DNA of 64,000 nucleotides from NCBI GenBank assembly GCA_009733575.1, contig ML769414.1, positions 1-64,000 on the forward strand. Reading direction: 5' to 3'. This DNA comes from Gymnopus androsaceus JB14. Lineage: Eukaryota > Basidiomycota > Agaricomycetes > Agaricales > Omphalotaceae. Below, one piece after another: positions 1-11,579 of this stretch. Every line of letters begins with the position of its first letter. The stretch's first letter is position 1. The position numbers and the translations under genes are program-made. The notes beneath the pieces are model-generated. The model did no database searches. It was not told where the DNA came from and saw only the letters and a program-made list of their open reading frames with translations.

Positions 1-1369
1 TGCAATTTATGATTTATTTGCAGTTTAATGAATTGTATCTCCAAACCCTATGCGCAAAGCAGCAAACATGAGCATTCTTGCCAAGGAAGTTTGGCAGCTT
101 TGTGATGAGCTCAGAAAACATGGCTGTATTTGCAGATGCATTGTCGCAGGTAATAGAGATAATCTATGGTATGTGAGCCATTATTCAATCCCAAGAATAG
201 TTTACTGACCTTGTTGTCTATACTGTACTCTTTCAGGATTTTTGCAAGTGCCTCTGCCATGTTCTCGGCTGTATGGGAGCATGAAAGTTTGATGAAGTCC
301 AGAAGGGTGGTGATAAGTTCTTCTATTCCGTTTTCCAGTTTGCTTAGCCAGTTGACCACAATACTCATAAATGATGGTTAGGTGACATCCAGCAGTCAAT
401 TACAACTGGGAGCTTGCCGTTGACAGCCCACAGATACTGGTAAGTTTTTCTCATGCTGAATTATATTGTTATGCTTACCTGCTGTTCTTCCACCAGCATC
501 TCTTTTGTCTTCATATAAAGTTTCTTCATGTCTCAAGCAATGGTTTCCTTGCTTGGCACATACTGCTTTGGATGTCCCTCTTTCTGGAGCCAGCAGTAAC
601 ATTGGTCCTGGACTATATGAAATGGATGAGCAGATTCAGCTACCCATCTGGTGGTTACAACACTATGACTTGATTGAGGAGATATATAATAAGTGTAGGA
701 GGGTTAGAGGCATACTGAGTCGTTTCTTTTTCTGGCAGCCATAGTGGAAAATGTGTCAGCCCACCCTTTGAATGTCTTGAGGGCTGCAGTCAGCTGTGCT
801 TGGTTTTTTTTCCCAAAATTTTTAATTGCTGATCTTGCTTTCTCTAGATTTGAGTCTCTCACTGCAGCAACAGCCTCTTTGCCCCACCACTTTTTTTTGC
901 ATGTGCACTCAGGGCACCTGTTCATCGAAGGTAAGCTTTAAGATTAACTCAAAATATTTGGCTTTGAACCCTTATCTTTAGTCTTTATCCCCTGCCGCTT
1001 TACCTCACTATAATGTGAACACCTCCAGACCAGATACTCAATGGTTCCCTTGCTATCAAACTTGAGCGTGGGCTCGGCATCAAAAAAAGCATATATTGGT
1101 GTCTTCCATCATGATAAGTCTTTTTCATTGTATATATGAGCTTACTGACTGAGTTTTTCAATTGCTTCAGCTCTTTTAGCAATTTTGGCCTCAGTTGTAT
1201 CAATAATCTCATTGTCGTTGTTTGAGGTGGATTCAGAGGGTTGACCAGTATCTTCATTATCTTCTCTGCTCTTGCTGCTATCACTGTTGCTGGTGGTTAT
1301 GGTGATTTTTTTTTTCTTTTTGTTCCATGAATTCATAGTTGCACTGCCCTTGCATTTGAGAAAATCCAT
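1..1369 (-). mobile_element. hAT-family transposase, 5' part, decayed and cut by window edge
   Basis: The minus strand carries pieces of a basidiomycete hAT (Ac-like) transposase read from about 1369 towards 1. In order: a low-complexity Lys/Ser/Asp/Glu N-terminus (1369-1142); an exon with the motif PIYAFFDAEPTLKF (about 1098-1008) typical of the region before the BED-like zinc finger; a Cys/Trp exon (925-704) with KKWWGKEAVAAVRDS; a segment around 560-420 with GKLPVVIDCWMSPNH, which matches the start of the hAT RNase-H-like core (the D of the first catalytic Asp motif); and 368-111 with LLDFIKLSCSHTAENMAEAL. GT-AG introns are visible, e.g. GTAAGC near 1141. The catalytic D is present in this segment, but stops interrupt several joins and the C-terminal dimerisation region lies beyond position 1. 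I infer an inactive copy; hAT identity is by motif only. Confidence 0.75.
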
Positions 1370-1610
1370 GTTGACAGAGAAAAGATTAAGGTTTAGTTAT
1401 AAGGTTTAGTTGTTTCAACAAATTGGTACAAATAATTACAATATACTGTACATTTTACTTGCTGAGTTCTGTATCTGACGTCAATTGAGAATGGCTGGGT
1501 CAAGGTACTTTGGAAAGGTGTCAGATATACCCAATAGGTGCTGGGTGCCCAACTTAAGAACCAACCCAACTCAGAAACCTGACTCACTCAGCATAACTGA
1601 ATCACACATT

Positions 1611-2840
1611 AAATGCAAATAGCAATTTGAAATTTCAAAAAAAAAAAAAATTTTATGAATCATATGACTGTGAGAATGTTTTTTCATGTATGTGAAATAT
1701 GGTGAAAACCCTTTTTCCAGGCATATTACAGCTTTTTAAAATAAGAGAGGAACATAAGTGTATTCCAGAAGGGAGAATACGGGTGTGTTCCAAAAAGATA
1801 AATACATGTGTGTTCCAGAAGAAGGAACATGGATGTATTCCATAAGATAACCCTGATCCCTAACCCCTAATCCCTCATTATAACATAAATAGGAAGTTGA
1901 AATTCCTCAAAATAAAAAATAAAAAAAACATGGTAATAGAAGTAATCACATGACTAGTGCTCTGATAACATAACATGGGTTGACTTTAAATGACTTCAGC
2001 TTTAAATAGCTTGACTTGCCAAAAATTGCAACCATGAGTGCAACTCGGTGCAAGAAGTTATCACTTGAAGCCAAGTTATTGGAGTACTATACATAACTGT
2101 GAGAAACTCCCTAATGTACATGGAAATAATGAAAAAGTTTTTTCTAGGCATATTGCAACTTTAAAAATATGAGGGGGAACACGGGTGTATTCTGTAAATA
2201 ACCCTAACCCCTAACCCCTAACCCTAACCCCTTATTATAGTGCAAATAGCAATTTGAAATTTTTTTTTTTTTAAAAAAAAATTAATAATTAAAATAAGTA
2301 ATAATCACATGACTAATGCTCTGATGACTTAGCTTGATGCAACATGGGTTGTGACAAAATTGCAACCAGCTTGGCTCAATCATGATTTGCATTGGTGAAG
2401 GGTATATTTGAAATTATAATGTCCAATTAATGAAATGGTGTGACTGCACTATACATGACCCCTAATATTAATATATATGAAATAGTGAAAACTCTTTTTT
2501 CTAGGTCTATTGCAGCTCTAAAAATTAGGAAGGGGAATATAGGTGTATTCTGTAAATAACCCTAACCCCTAACCCCTAACCCCCCACTGTAATGTAAATA
2601 TCAATTTGAAATGAATCACATACAACTGTGGGAATGTTTCTCATGTATATAAAATAGTTTTTTTTTAAAAAAAAAAACCTCCCCCCCCCCCCTCTTCAGC
2701 TTTTTACAGGTATGCTTTGTTTTTCAGCATCACATGACTGTGGGAATGCCTGACATGTGCTTGAAATGATGGACAACGCCGCTTTCGGAACTTTTTTTTT
2801 TTTTTTTTTTCCTGCGGAGGAACGCGGGCGTGTTCCATAG
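1611..2840. repeat. three diverged long direct repeats with telomere-like runs
   Basis: Three related units begin near 1611, 2229 and 2585. Each starts with a CAAATA(G/T)CAATTTGAAAT motif, then an A/T run, an AATCATATGACTGTG-like phrase, a GTGAAAACCCTTTTT-like phrase and a GGAACA..GTGTATTCC phrase. CCCTAA/CCCCTAA runs occur at about 1848-1875, 2202-2228 and 2556-2584. Long poly-A/poly-T and poly-C tracts (e.g. 2652-2692, 2790-2810) are included. The array lies just outside the transposase start and may be the subterminal region of the hAT element. No gene is visible from here to the inverted repeat at 3146. Confidence 0.7.
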
Positions 2841-3145
2841 GGTCATAAACCTAGGCATCTAATACTAGGTTTTGTCTATCATAAAATATATATATTCTAC
2901 CTTATGGAAAGTACATCTGAAGTACGTTTATTCAATACCAGGATCGGCTACGCCGAAATGACTATGTTCAATGTATATATATTATCTACTGAGTACAATG
3001 CTAAATTATCCTTTTTCTACCCCAATATCCAGCCAACCGAACGGTTCCATTTCGGAAAAAATTTCGACCTGCAGTTGCTAATTTCTTTTTTGAGCCCCCT
3101 TGATTGCTATTACTTTGAACAGTAAACTGCAAATTTGTGCCAGAT

Positions 3146-4110
3146 TTCACATTGGCCAATGTTGCTTTTCACAGTCATGTAGGGCTCAAATCTTAATGAA
3201 ACAGCAAATGTCCTTATACTATTTTAAAGGTATTCCAAATGCGGAAGGGAATCAGCTTTGACTGGGCCCTTATTCCCACGCTTTTGAAATTTCCTGAGAA
3301 GGAGTGGTTGGGGTACCTAAGTTATGAGATGAAAAATGCTCCTAGGGTGAGTCCGGAGTGGAATCAGCTCACAAAGTACCCTAATGTGGCAGTGCAGTGC
3401 CCGGAATTTCGCAAAGAAATCGGGAGATACAAGCTGGATAATTCTACAAGATAAAGGTTCCATAAATCATGTGAGATAGATAAGTAGCAGTAAAACTAGC
3501 CAAATATACTTAAGAGTTTCTGGTAGTGTACAGTACTATGCATCTGTAATCAATGCTTGATACACTGGGCACTGTAGTACTAATAAAAAGCTCGCGCTAA
3601 CAGTGCTAAAGTACAAATAGAGATAAGCAGTAATTCTGATGAACTTGAATGCCCTAATCTACTTTCAGATATGAGTGGATGAATATGTCAAGGTACATGT
3701 TGATGATACCAACTGACCATCATGTAATTCAACCTCAGACTGAGGAGAGCTTCAAACAATACATACTTTGGGTTTCTTACAGATCTGATATCTATACAGC
3801 CTGTTCATGAAGAAACTATATTTAGGTATAGAAGAGAAAGACAGGCTCATTCCGGGCACTGCACTGCCACATTAGGGTACTTTGTGAGCTGATTCCACTC
3901 CGGACTCACCCTAGGAGCATTTTTCATCTCATAACTTAGGTACCCCAACCACTCCTTCTCAGGAAATTTCAAAAGCGTGGGAATAAGGGCCCAGTCAAAG
4001 CTGATTCCCTTCCGCATTTGGAATACCTTTAAAATAGTATAAGGACATTTGCTGTTTCATTAAGATTTGAGCCCTACATGACTGTGAAAAGCAACATTGG
4101 CCAATGTGAA
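3146..4110. repeat. perfect 262-bp inverted repeat with 441-bp spacer
   Basis: Positions 3146-3407 and 3849-4110 are exact reverse complements over 262 bp; I compared them base by base. The spacer (3408-3848) has no clear gene. The left arm contains most of a short open frame (3239-3454, 71 codons starting MRKGISFDWALIPTLLKF), which resembles nothing I recognise and is mirrored in the right arm. No target-site duplication is obvious at the outer edges. It could be a fold-back element, a recent inverted duplication or an assembly fold. Confidence 0.95.
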
Positions 4111-4716
4111 GTGTGGCAGTGTAAACCCTAACCCTAAATAGGGCCACCCTTGTGGCTGTGTCAACCCTACGCCTTAGTTATATGGGGCCCTATGGCCCTA
4201 TGGCTCTATGCAGGATTTCCACTTATAGTATCAATCTGATGCAAAATGTGTCAGGGTCATCAAACTACACATTTGGGGCTGTGAATATGACATATAGCTA
4301 CAACATTCCCACTCACATGATATCCTCATTTCCTTTTTTGGCAGAGCCCTGATTATTTTAAGTATTTTCCGACTTAATTAATCTTCTTTTCTATAGCGTG
4401 GGAAATAAAGCCAGGGCCATCAAGGGCTGGGTCATGGCTCATAGATAGGACCCTGAACTTCACCTTTCTCACTTACACCTAGTCACCAATCATAAAATTG
4501 CCTGCTCTATTCCCAATTGATCCTAAAACAAGGCAGGATGTTCATATTTCCGGTCCTCATATGAGTAGAGATATTCACTTTCAGTGTTTCTCAGAAAAAT
4601 TACATTTCCCTTATGGATTGAAATAATATATTTCTCATAATGCTTCTAACTGAAGCATGCGTATATGATTGAGTTAGGACTGTATGTAATCAGTCAAGCC
4701 TTTAAGTATTTGATAA
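4111..4716. other. intergenic, no gene seen
   Basis: Contains one CCCTAACCCTAAA motif (about 4125-4137) and short palindromic GGGCCCTATGGCCCTATGGC-like sequence near 4184. No coding signal on either strand. Confidence 0.5.
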
Positions 4717-4975
4717 CGTAGATTGGATGTAATAGCAGGTCATTCAAGATGGAGAGTGAGGTAAGCATAGAATGAGATAAGCATGCATTTACTGATGTAA
4801 GTTGGATGTAATAAGTAACAGGTCATCTAAGACGGACTGTGTGTATCTAGGTAAACACTGATGTAAGTTGGATGTAGCAAGTAACAGGTCATCCAAGACA
4901 GACTGTGTATATTTAGGTAAGCTTATATTAGCTGATGTGAGTTGGATATGATAGCAGGTTGTCCAAGATGGATCC
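4717..4975. repeat. four-copy minisatellite, unit about 65-80 bp
   Basis: Four diverged direct copies share the core (A)GTTGGATGTA..AGCAGGTCATCCAAGA(T/C)(G/A)GA, beginning near 4722, 4798, 4863 and 4944. Copies two and three also share a following GACTGTGT(G/A)TAT(C/T)TAGGTAA phrase. The array runs directly into the pentanucleotide satellite. Confidence 0.8.
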
Positions 4976-5591
4976 TACCCCACCTTACCTATCATGCACT
5001 GCCCTACCCTAGCCTGCCCTGACCTACTCTACTCTACTCTAGCCTGCCCCACCCTACCCCTGCCCTGCCCTAGCCTACCCTAGTCTACCCTACCCTACTC
5101 TACCCTAGCCTAGCCTAGCCTACCCTCCCCTAGCCTACCCTCCCCTAGCCTACCCTCCCCTAGCCTACCCTAGCCTACCCTAGCCTAGCCTAGCCTACCC
5201 TCCCCTAGCCTACCCTCCCCTAGCCTACCCTAGCCTACCCTAGCCTAGCCTACCCTAGCCTACCCTAGCCTAGCCTACCCTACCCTACCCTAGCCTACCC
5301 TAGCCTACCTTAGCCTACCCTAGCCTACCCTAGCCTACCCTAGCCTACTCTAGCCTACCCTAGCCTAGCCTACCCTCCCCTCCCCTACCCTACCCTACTC
5401 TACCCTCCCCTACCCTACCCTCCCCTCCCCTACCCTACCCTACCCTCCCCTCCCCTACTCTACCCTACCCTCCCCTCCCCTACCCTCCCCTCCCCTACTC
5501 TACCCTACCCTCCCCTACTCTACCCTACCCTCCCCTACCCTACCCTACCCTCCCCTCCCCTACCCTACCCTACCCTCCCCTACCCTACCCT
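4976..5591. repeat. C-rich pentanucleotide satellite
   Basis: About 615 bp built from 5-nt units CCTAC, CCTAG and CCTCC (with rarer CCTGC). The plus strand is almost devoid of G except in the CCTAG units, giving extreme strand asymmetry. The 5' part alternates TACCC/TAGCC, while the 3' part (from about 5370) alternates TACCC/TCCCC, so the array has two higher-order domains. It ends at GAATTCGCCCC. Confidence 0.95.
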
Positions 5592-5624
5592 AGAATTCGC
5601 CCCTAGTCCACCCCTAAGTGGTCC

Positions 5625-5652
5625 TAATAACCCCTAACCCCTAACCCCTAAA
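5625..5652. repeat. interstitial telomere-like CCCCTAA run
   Basis: Three to four units of CCCCTAA lie between the satellite and the first plus-strand coding signal. The same heptamer recurs inside the 1.6-2.8 kb repeats. Confidence 0.8.
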
Positions 5653-5683
5653 CTCACTTCGTCGATATGGGTCTCGTTCTTCC

Positions 5684-6513
5684 TTGAACACCGCCAGCTC
5701 CTTATTTGCTCCGGGTTCACCGATATCTACAGAAGAGCTAGATCTCGCATGGAAATCAAGTCCCTCGTCACCGACATTATTCTACATTGATCTCCTGGCT
5801 AAAGACAATGAATCCTCCATTATTTCCAATGATCACACCAGCTCACTCGATGGTGGCATCCTATACAGCTCGCATGGGCCTCGGCTCATATGAGATATCA
5901 ATCCATCCTTAGCCTTCATATCGAACCACGATTCTTCCTTGATTGCCTACTCACTGTTCACGGTTATTCATGGCGACACGGAGTATCACGATCGATCCCC
6001 GTTGGCCATCAACCTATCTAGGCCGAAACCTGGTGCCGTCGCTCTTTACACATGCGACCTGGTCCCCCACTACTGGGACATGATCTGCAACAGCTCAAGT
6101 AAGTTTTCTCAATCTAACTGCCGCTATACATGCGTTTTAAACGATTTGTAGACCCCACTGAATTCAATATCTTGCATACCGTCGTACAAGAGCTCGCATC
6201 ACTGGCATCTCTTGATTCTGAACCAATGTTTTCTGCAATGTACAAATTCCGTTACATGCTGCAACATGAAATACATTCACCTCAAAGTTCTGGATTCAAT
6301 ATGTCCCAAGACGTTAATGCCGCAGGCAGAGAGTGGTTCCACCCGGGAAATATCCCGTTATTGTCGAGCTACGGATCCGACTCCAAGAAATGTGTCAGAT
6401 ACCTTTCCATTGATGAGTGTCTTTCTTTACCAACCTGGGATGTTCCTCGAGTATTGGACGGTAATTTCTCAGGTGGTTCCTCACCAAGTTCCAACCACCT
6501 CAGACTTCCCTGA
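5684..6513 (+). CDS. putative gene or gene remnant of unknown function
   Basis: Two plus-strand blocks are joined by a clear intron. The first block (5939-6098) reads through NLSRPKPGAVALYTCDLVPH to a GTAAGT donor at 6099; the acceptor TTTGTAG ends at 6151 (53 nt), and the frame continues without loss into PTEFNILHTVVQELASLASL down to a stop at 6513. A possible further donor lies near 6459. An upstream open block (5684-5893) is separated by an in-frame stop. No ATG begins the main frame convincingly, so the 5' end is unresolved. I recognise no domain. It may be a truncated gene next to the satellite. Confidence 0.35.
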
Positions 6514-6791
6514 CCAGTCTCAATTTGCAAGTGTTGTGAGTGGGCACTATCTGCTACCTTTAATAATCTCATTTCCCCCAGTATCTCTGGCATTGAGTTA
6601 TTGCTACAAGTATGTCGTACGGATGCTTGCTTTTTGTTGTAGACCATTGAAGGAATATTTCTTGTACATAGTTCAAAATGGTGGCTATACGAGGCAGTAT
6701 ATACTACACGTTTGATATGCACCACGCGCACAATGGTATAAATCTTTTAGTCTGCGGTCACCGGTTGCTTTCTTGTCATTTCTCAGATGTC

Positions 6792-7226
6792 TTAGCAAAG
6801 GAGCCGCGAGCACAAAATTAATAAACAGACATGAGAAAGGATAACATAGGTCAGTACCGTGTCGCTTAACACGCCGAAAAGACTCACCAAATTCCCTTTA
6901 AGCTCGTAGCATGCTTTGGCGTAGCGGCGGGGGCAGACGCAAGTCTGCATACATACCCGAGAGCTACGATCTTCGAGCAAGATATCCTTGCCGTATACCC
7001 TCTCATCAACTTCCCATTTATTCACGGTAAAATGTGGTTTCACTTCCGCAGTAGACATGCTTCGGGGTGACGAGTATGGAGCGCGGAGAATCGTTTGGCC
7101 TGGGCGATGGGCAGCTACAACCAGTAGTCTCCGTCGATGAAGCCAGCGATTGAGAAGAACGAACTTAATTAGCAGAAGCATGAATATTGGAAGGTAGGAC
7201 TTAGTTTTGAGCGATGAGCTAGACAA
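6792..7226 (-). CDS. small hypothetical ORF, hydrophobic N-terminus
   Basis: An open frame of up to 144 codons; the first ATG in frame is near 7181 (MLLLIKFVLLNRWLHRRRLL), giving a short hydrophobic stretch followed by basic residues. No family is recognised and no splice structure is evident. It could be a chance frame. Confidence 0.2.
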   Translation of the reverse strand: MSSSSLKTKSYLPIFMLLLIKFVLLNRWLHRRRLLVVAAHRPGQTILRAPYSSPRSMSTAEVKPHFTVNKWEVDERVYGKDILLEDRSSRVCMQTCVCPRRYAKACYELKGNLVSLFGVLSDTVLTYVILSHVCLLILCSRLLC

Positions 7227-7462
7227 AATGGTTCAGTTCCGTTTGGAGCTGCACTCCTCACTCCCCTCACCCGCGGTGTAAGTGCTAATGCAGCTTAGTT
7301 ATTTAGGATTTTATTGTAGGAATACGCTTGAGTAAGTATACTTATCAGTCAGTTTTTGAGCAAGCAAAACGGTTCAATTCTGACCTTTCGGAGCTGCGCA
7401 GCTTTGTCGCTTAGGATTCTACTGTAGGAATACGTTTGAGTACTTATCAGTCAGGTTTTGAC
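7214..7462. repeat. imperfect tandem duplication, about 105-145 bp unit
   Basis: Two copies of a block beginning GAGC(T/A)AG(A/C)..AAAA(T/C)GGTTCA and ending TTAGGATT(T/C)TA(T/C)TGTAGGAATACG..TATCAGTCAG. The second copy starts near 7357. Function unknown. Confidence 0.6.
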
Positions 7463-7851
7463 AGGCTTATGGTACTAAACATCGTACAATTGCAGCGTTT
7501 GAATTTGAATGAACATACTTCTCCAAAATCATGTTCTTTTCGCGCCTTGAAGGATATCTACCGGTTGAAGGGTCTCCTCGTTACGCGACCAACGATGCCT
7601 CTTATTATTAGCTGGATTCGGCAGGATATCTAGAGAGCATCGGTCCGAATCTCTTTGTTTCTCCTCGTAGCTTACCTACTCGCGCTTTCTTAACCGCGTC
7701 AACCGAGCTTTTTTTCTTGCTTTCTTCCTTTCTTTCCACCACTACCTCTCATGATGGATTCTCAAACCGGATGACCAGTCACTACGAGTTTACATCGTGA
7801 GTATTCTTCCTCTGTTTCCCATCGAGAGTGTACTGAACCTTCACGTTCTAG

Positions 7852-8260
7852 TTCCTAAAACATCGGACTCAGACCTAATCATCCTTTCCACCGATAACGT
7901 CGAATTTCATTTACACAAGAAACCCCTCGAAGCTGGCACAGGTGCCTTCCCTCCTGCCGAAATACCTACCCACGGAGAAATTGTATCCCTCGCCGAGTCA
8001 GCGACACTCCAGGTTCTCTTTGACTTGACCTATCCTCAACCGTACGAGCTCGTTAATACGATAGACTTTGCTTCGCTGTTGCAAGTGACACAAGCAGCTG
8101 AGAGGTATGACGCGCTTAGGGTGATCTATGCGAGTCGATCCGGTTTCAGGTGTGTTTCTTTAGCTCCTCAATGTACGAAACACTTTTAACGCACTATGAT
8201 AGGAACTTCCTGTATAGTAATCCCGAGGTAAAGGTAAAGGTAAAGGTAGGGGTAAAGGTT
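7852..8260 (+). pseudogene. BTB/POZ-domain protein, truncated
   Basis: The main exon has the hallmark phrases of basidiomycete BTB/POZ proteins: SDSDLIILSTDNVEFHLHKK, then FPPAEIPTHGEIVSLAES, a Leu-rich helix and a QAAERYDALRVIYASR segment. A GTGAGT..CTAG intron (about 7797-7851) lies 5', and a GTGTGT..GATAG intron (about 8150-8202) precedes the next exon NFLYSNPEVK. The 5' exon beginning ATGATGGATTC (7752) hits a stop before the donor. The 3' exon dissolves into (GGTAAA)n simple repeat at 8226-8260, so the C-terminal half is missing. BTB proteins normally form dimers or serve as Cullin-3 adaptors. This copy looks dead. Confidence 0.65.
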
Positions 8261-8659
8261 TATTACCGGCTTAGGACCAAGTACTGATACACTGGGGTTC
8301 GGGATGCATCCTGAGCTATTACATACTGCATCAAGGCCCCGGAACCAGCCACCACTGTACAGTGGCTACAAGTCCGGGGTGGATCCTTCAGGCGGTGGCA
8401 GCCGCAGATACACGAATAGAACTACCTACACTACTGCAGAACAGGTACAGACTAAGCTCAAAGATTTGGAACAGCCTTCATACGCAAAGGCATCACCAGC
8501 CGAAGTCGGTGCATAGACGGAGTCTTCATTGCGAAGTCAATTTCTGGGGGAAAAGACCCAGGAGAAGAGGTGGATTCCACCGCTCAACTTTGGATAACCT
8601 TTACTTTACTATCTGCAAGGAGATTCTTGCGTTTGCAGCCGAGCACGACTATCGTGGGC
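8261..8659 (+). other. unassigned open frames
   Basis: Two overlapping short plus-strand frames (8304-8516 and 8362-8667) contain Arg/Thr-rich sequence with no recognisable domain. Probably non-coding or remnant. Confidence 0.2.
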
Positions 8660-10835
8660 TCTATTGATATTAGCCGTGGCTATGATGGAATCCGTGGCAG
8701 TCATTTCCACACCTGGGATGCCATAAAAGTTTGATTTCGAGCCTGAAGAGGCGAAATTAGATACCCAATTCTTCACAATCCTGATTCTCCTCATCTCCAT
8801 GCCTGAACCCTGTTTTCAACTTCCTCTCCCCCTCCTCATCCTTTTCCGTGCTCTTCCTCGATTGCCCTTACTCTTCGCACCCATGCCCCCAGCCCCTGCA
8901 GAGCTGAACTTCCAATCCAGAAACCTCATCTGATGTTCCTCCTGCGCTATCCTCGCCTTCTCCTCCCATTATTTCCTCTCGGGTGCCGGCAACCCTCTCC
9001 ACACCTGACCGGTGACCCTGCTTAGCGTACTATACTCCCTTCAATTGAAGAGGGATGGCGTTTGGGAGCCGAGGGATGTAGTTGTACGGAGTAGGAGATA
9101 TCGTTGAGCTTAGTCGGGACTCGAACTGACTGCAGATGCGTCTCAGCTTCCAAGGCCAGCGTCGATTCCATCTTTAGCGCTAACGAGACTCATATCCAAG
9201 AGAGACGTATAATTGAACGTTTGAGACGAGTGGGAGTGGTGTCCAGTGCCAATGTCAGCATCGTTAGCATTGGGAGAAGGGAGTACATGCCCGGAGACAT
9301 AGACAAGTCATCCACGGGTATCCCTGGCAGTATCGAATCTGAGTTCCCGACCAATATTCTTGGAGGAATATCACCGTCTTCCTCTTCGTAAGCATCTTCG
9401 CCATCCCCGTCCGTGTCGATAGACGGCAAACCAAATTGGAGGAGGTGTAAGCGAGATATTTATCGTAGTCTGCTGCTGTGGATATGGATACGGAAATGGG
9501 CTAGATCCAAGGTTTCGTTCTTTAGCTTTCGTTGTTTCCTAAAGTGAAAAGCGCCAGTCAGTTGGACAGAAGTAATAGATAGTTGGGCTCGCTCACCTGG
9601 AATAGTCCTTTCATACAGTAAATAGCCCTCACAGCTGTCATCTGCCTGAGTCTTCGTTCTGTTCCTGTATTTCTGCATCAGGATCAAGAACAAGACAAGC
9701 AAAAACAGCAGACCTTGTATATTATGAGGCGTGCGTGTTAAGTGTGATCGTAGAGTGACAGTCATGGCCTCAATAGTAGGCCTCACGACCATGAATCGAG
9801 TCTTATTTGGCGTGTAATACGACCTTGTCCTCGACTATCTCAATCTCGGATATCGCCGCGGATAGTTGAGATGAGATGAACGTCCACGGGCCTGTGTAAA
9901 CGAGCACGTTCAGAACAGCGCTCATAGTATGAGGAAGAAAACATAAAGGAAGGGGTTAAGGAAGGGGACCGATGTACGTACACATGTCGCCGATAATTGT
10001 ACCACAAAGAATGCGAACGTCTGGTATAAAACAACAAGTACTATAAAAGAAAATCCTTTCAATTAGCATCTCAAACCTGAAAAAGAACACGAAATGAAAA
10101 CTTCACCTCAAGCGATCGGTACTCTGAGCCAAAAGCATACACAAATGCAAAGTCGAAGCTCTGGGTGTAGAAAGTATGATGTAGAACGGGAAGATGCGTG
10201 CGTCGATAGGAAACAGGTGGAGTTGCACTATTATCGCGTTCGTCCGGAACACTGACGTTGGTTTTCAGTTTACAAAGGGGTACTAAATGAACGGGTTAGT
10301 CAAATGATTGGAGTTTACGAGAAGAAAGACTCACTGGAAGACGTGGCCACGAAACGAGAATGTTTGTCAACTTTATAAACCAAGTCTCAATCCTCTAGCA
10401 TCCTAGACGCTCCAACCTCTTCCGAGCTTTCAAATCCAAATACAAAAACAAACATCTTCTTTCTTCCCTGTGAATCGAAATTCGAGTCAGTCGTAAGTCT
10501 CGAGGGAAGAATTAGGTGCAATTGCCTATTCGTTTCGAATTAATGTCTGAATCCCACTCCGACCAACTTTGCAACTTGTTTAAGCTGCTACTGCTGCACC
10601 TCTAGGTCTTTGAATTTCCGTATTCCATATTTCCGTAGCGTAAAGTTCGAGCCGTACTGTATGTCAATCTAAATTTGTCACGAGAAAGTCATGAGAGAAA
10701 GAGAATCATGACGTCGGGAAGGACTTGAACAGATGGAATGGACGAAGAAAGAATGCTCCTTGCATATTTGTTCAGTGATGCGCTCGAAAGATGAACGTCG
10801 ATGGCAAGGGAGGAAATGGTAGGGAAGAGAAAGTT
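8660..10835 (-). pseudogene. decayed duplicate of the HMG-box locus (5' half plus upstream gene)
   Basis: This stretch aligns in the same orientation with 18360-20850. Shared protein phrases on the minus strand include GSKSNF(Y/H)G (about 8740), PGIPVDD with an acidic run before it (about 9310-9390), LFLILM (about 9690), (F/S)WTFI-like plus LSAAIS (about 9850-9890), VQLSAT (about 9985) and FPFYIIL (about 10185). The HMG-box region (about 8920-9080) is recognisable but carries stops, and the part of the HMG gene beyond 8660 is absent. Splice sites of the upstream gene are partly kept. It is a partial, inactive tandem copy roughly 9.7-10 kb from its source. Confidence 0.85.
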
Positions 10836-11579
10836 GCCGGTAATTATGGCGGCGGCGATCAGATGGTCGTTCCTTCTTCACGTCCATTATCCATCGATCT
10901 CTGAGCTCAAGTTCAAGGTTCAAGAATTGGTTTTGAGGGAAGGCTTGAGGCACCGATGAAGTTCTGTTACCGTATGTAAAGATAAAGAATTCTTCCACAT
11001 GGTATTCAGCCGTACGCGACAACAATCCGTGACGCGCTTTAGACCTTCAATATTCACAATGCCAACACTTCAGCGCGTATCCATTTGGGACGGAAGCTGA
11101 ATTGTCATCATCGTGGTTACCAGCAAAAACTTTGGAGCTAGAGTGGCCTGGTTCACGTAGAGTTTTAGGAGGTGACAACGCCACTGAAAGATGACCTTTC
11201 TCCTGAGAGTCAAGTTGAGGTGACTCCCTTAGGAAGTCGGCAAGGCCTAGTGTCAAGGTTTGAGCTTTGAAGGAGCAAATTGCAAGTATTCGGATAGTTA
11301 TTTTATACCTGCAAGTTATTACAAGTGTACGTGGACATTCTCTGTCGTTCAAGTTCATCGCTGACTCGTTATTTTTTTTCAGCTTCTCCATAATACACTC
11401 TCCGATACAGAACAGAGCGTCATACTCGCGTCAACGACAGTGACAACGTTTCAAAGGGTGATACTTGCGGCCTGTATGGTCTCAGTGTGAGTGTGTTCAC
11501 CGTTGCATCTGCCATCCTTACCCTGTCTCAAAATGATTAAAAGGGCACCAAGAAGTCCTCTCTTTCCTCCTCAATCATC
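10836..11579. other. intergenic, promoter side of the secreted-protein gene
   Basis: No supported gene. Minus-strand frames at 10678-11025 and 11047-11391 lack motifs and splice structure. The last 80 bp before 11580 are pyrimidine-rich, as in many fungal leaders. Confidence 0.4.

Noticed and set aside
3239..3454. 71-codon ORF in the inverted repeat as a gene
   Set aside because: Most of it lies in a perfectly mirrored arm, it has no recognisable domain and no supporting splice structure.
4976..5591. CRISPR-like array
   Set aside because: The repeats are contiguous pentanucleotides without spacers, and the genome is eukaryotic.
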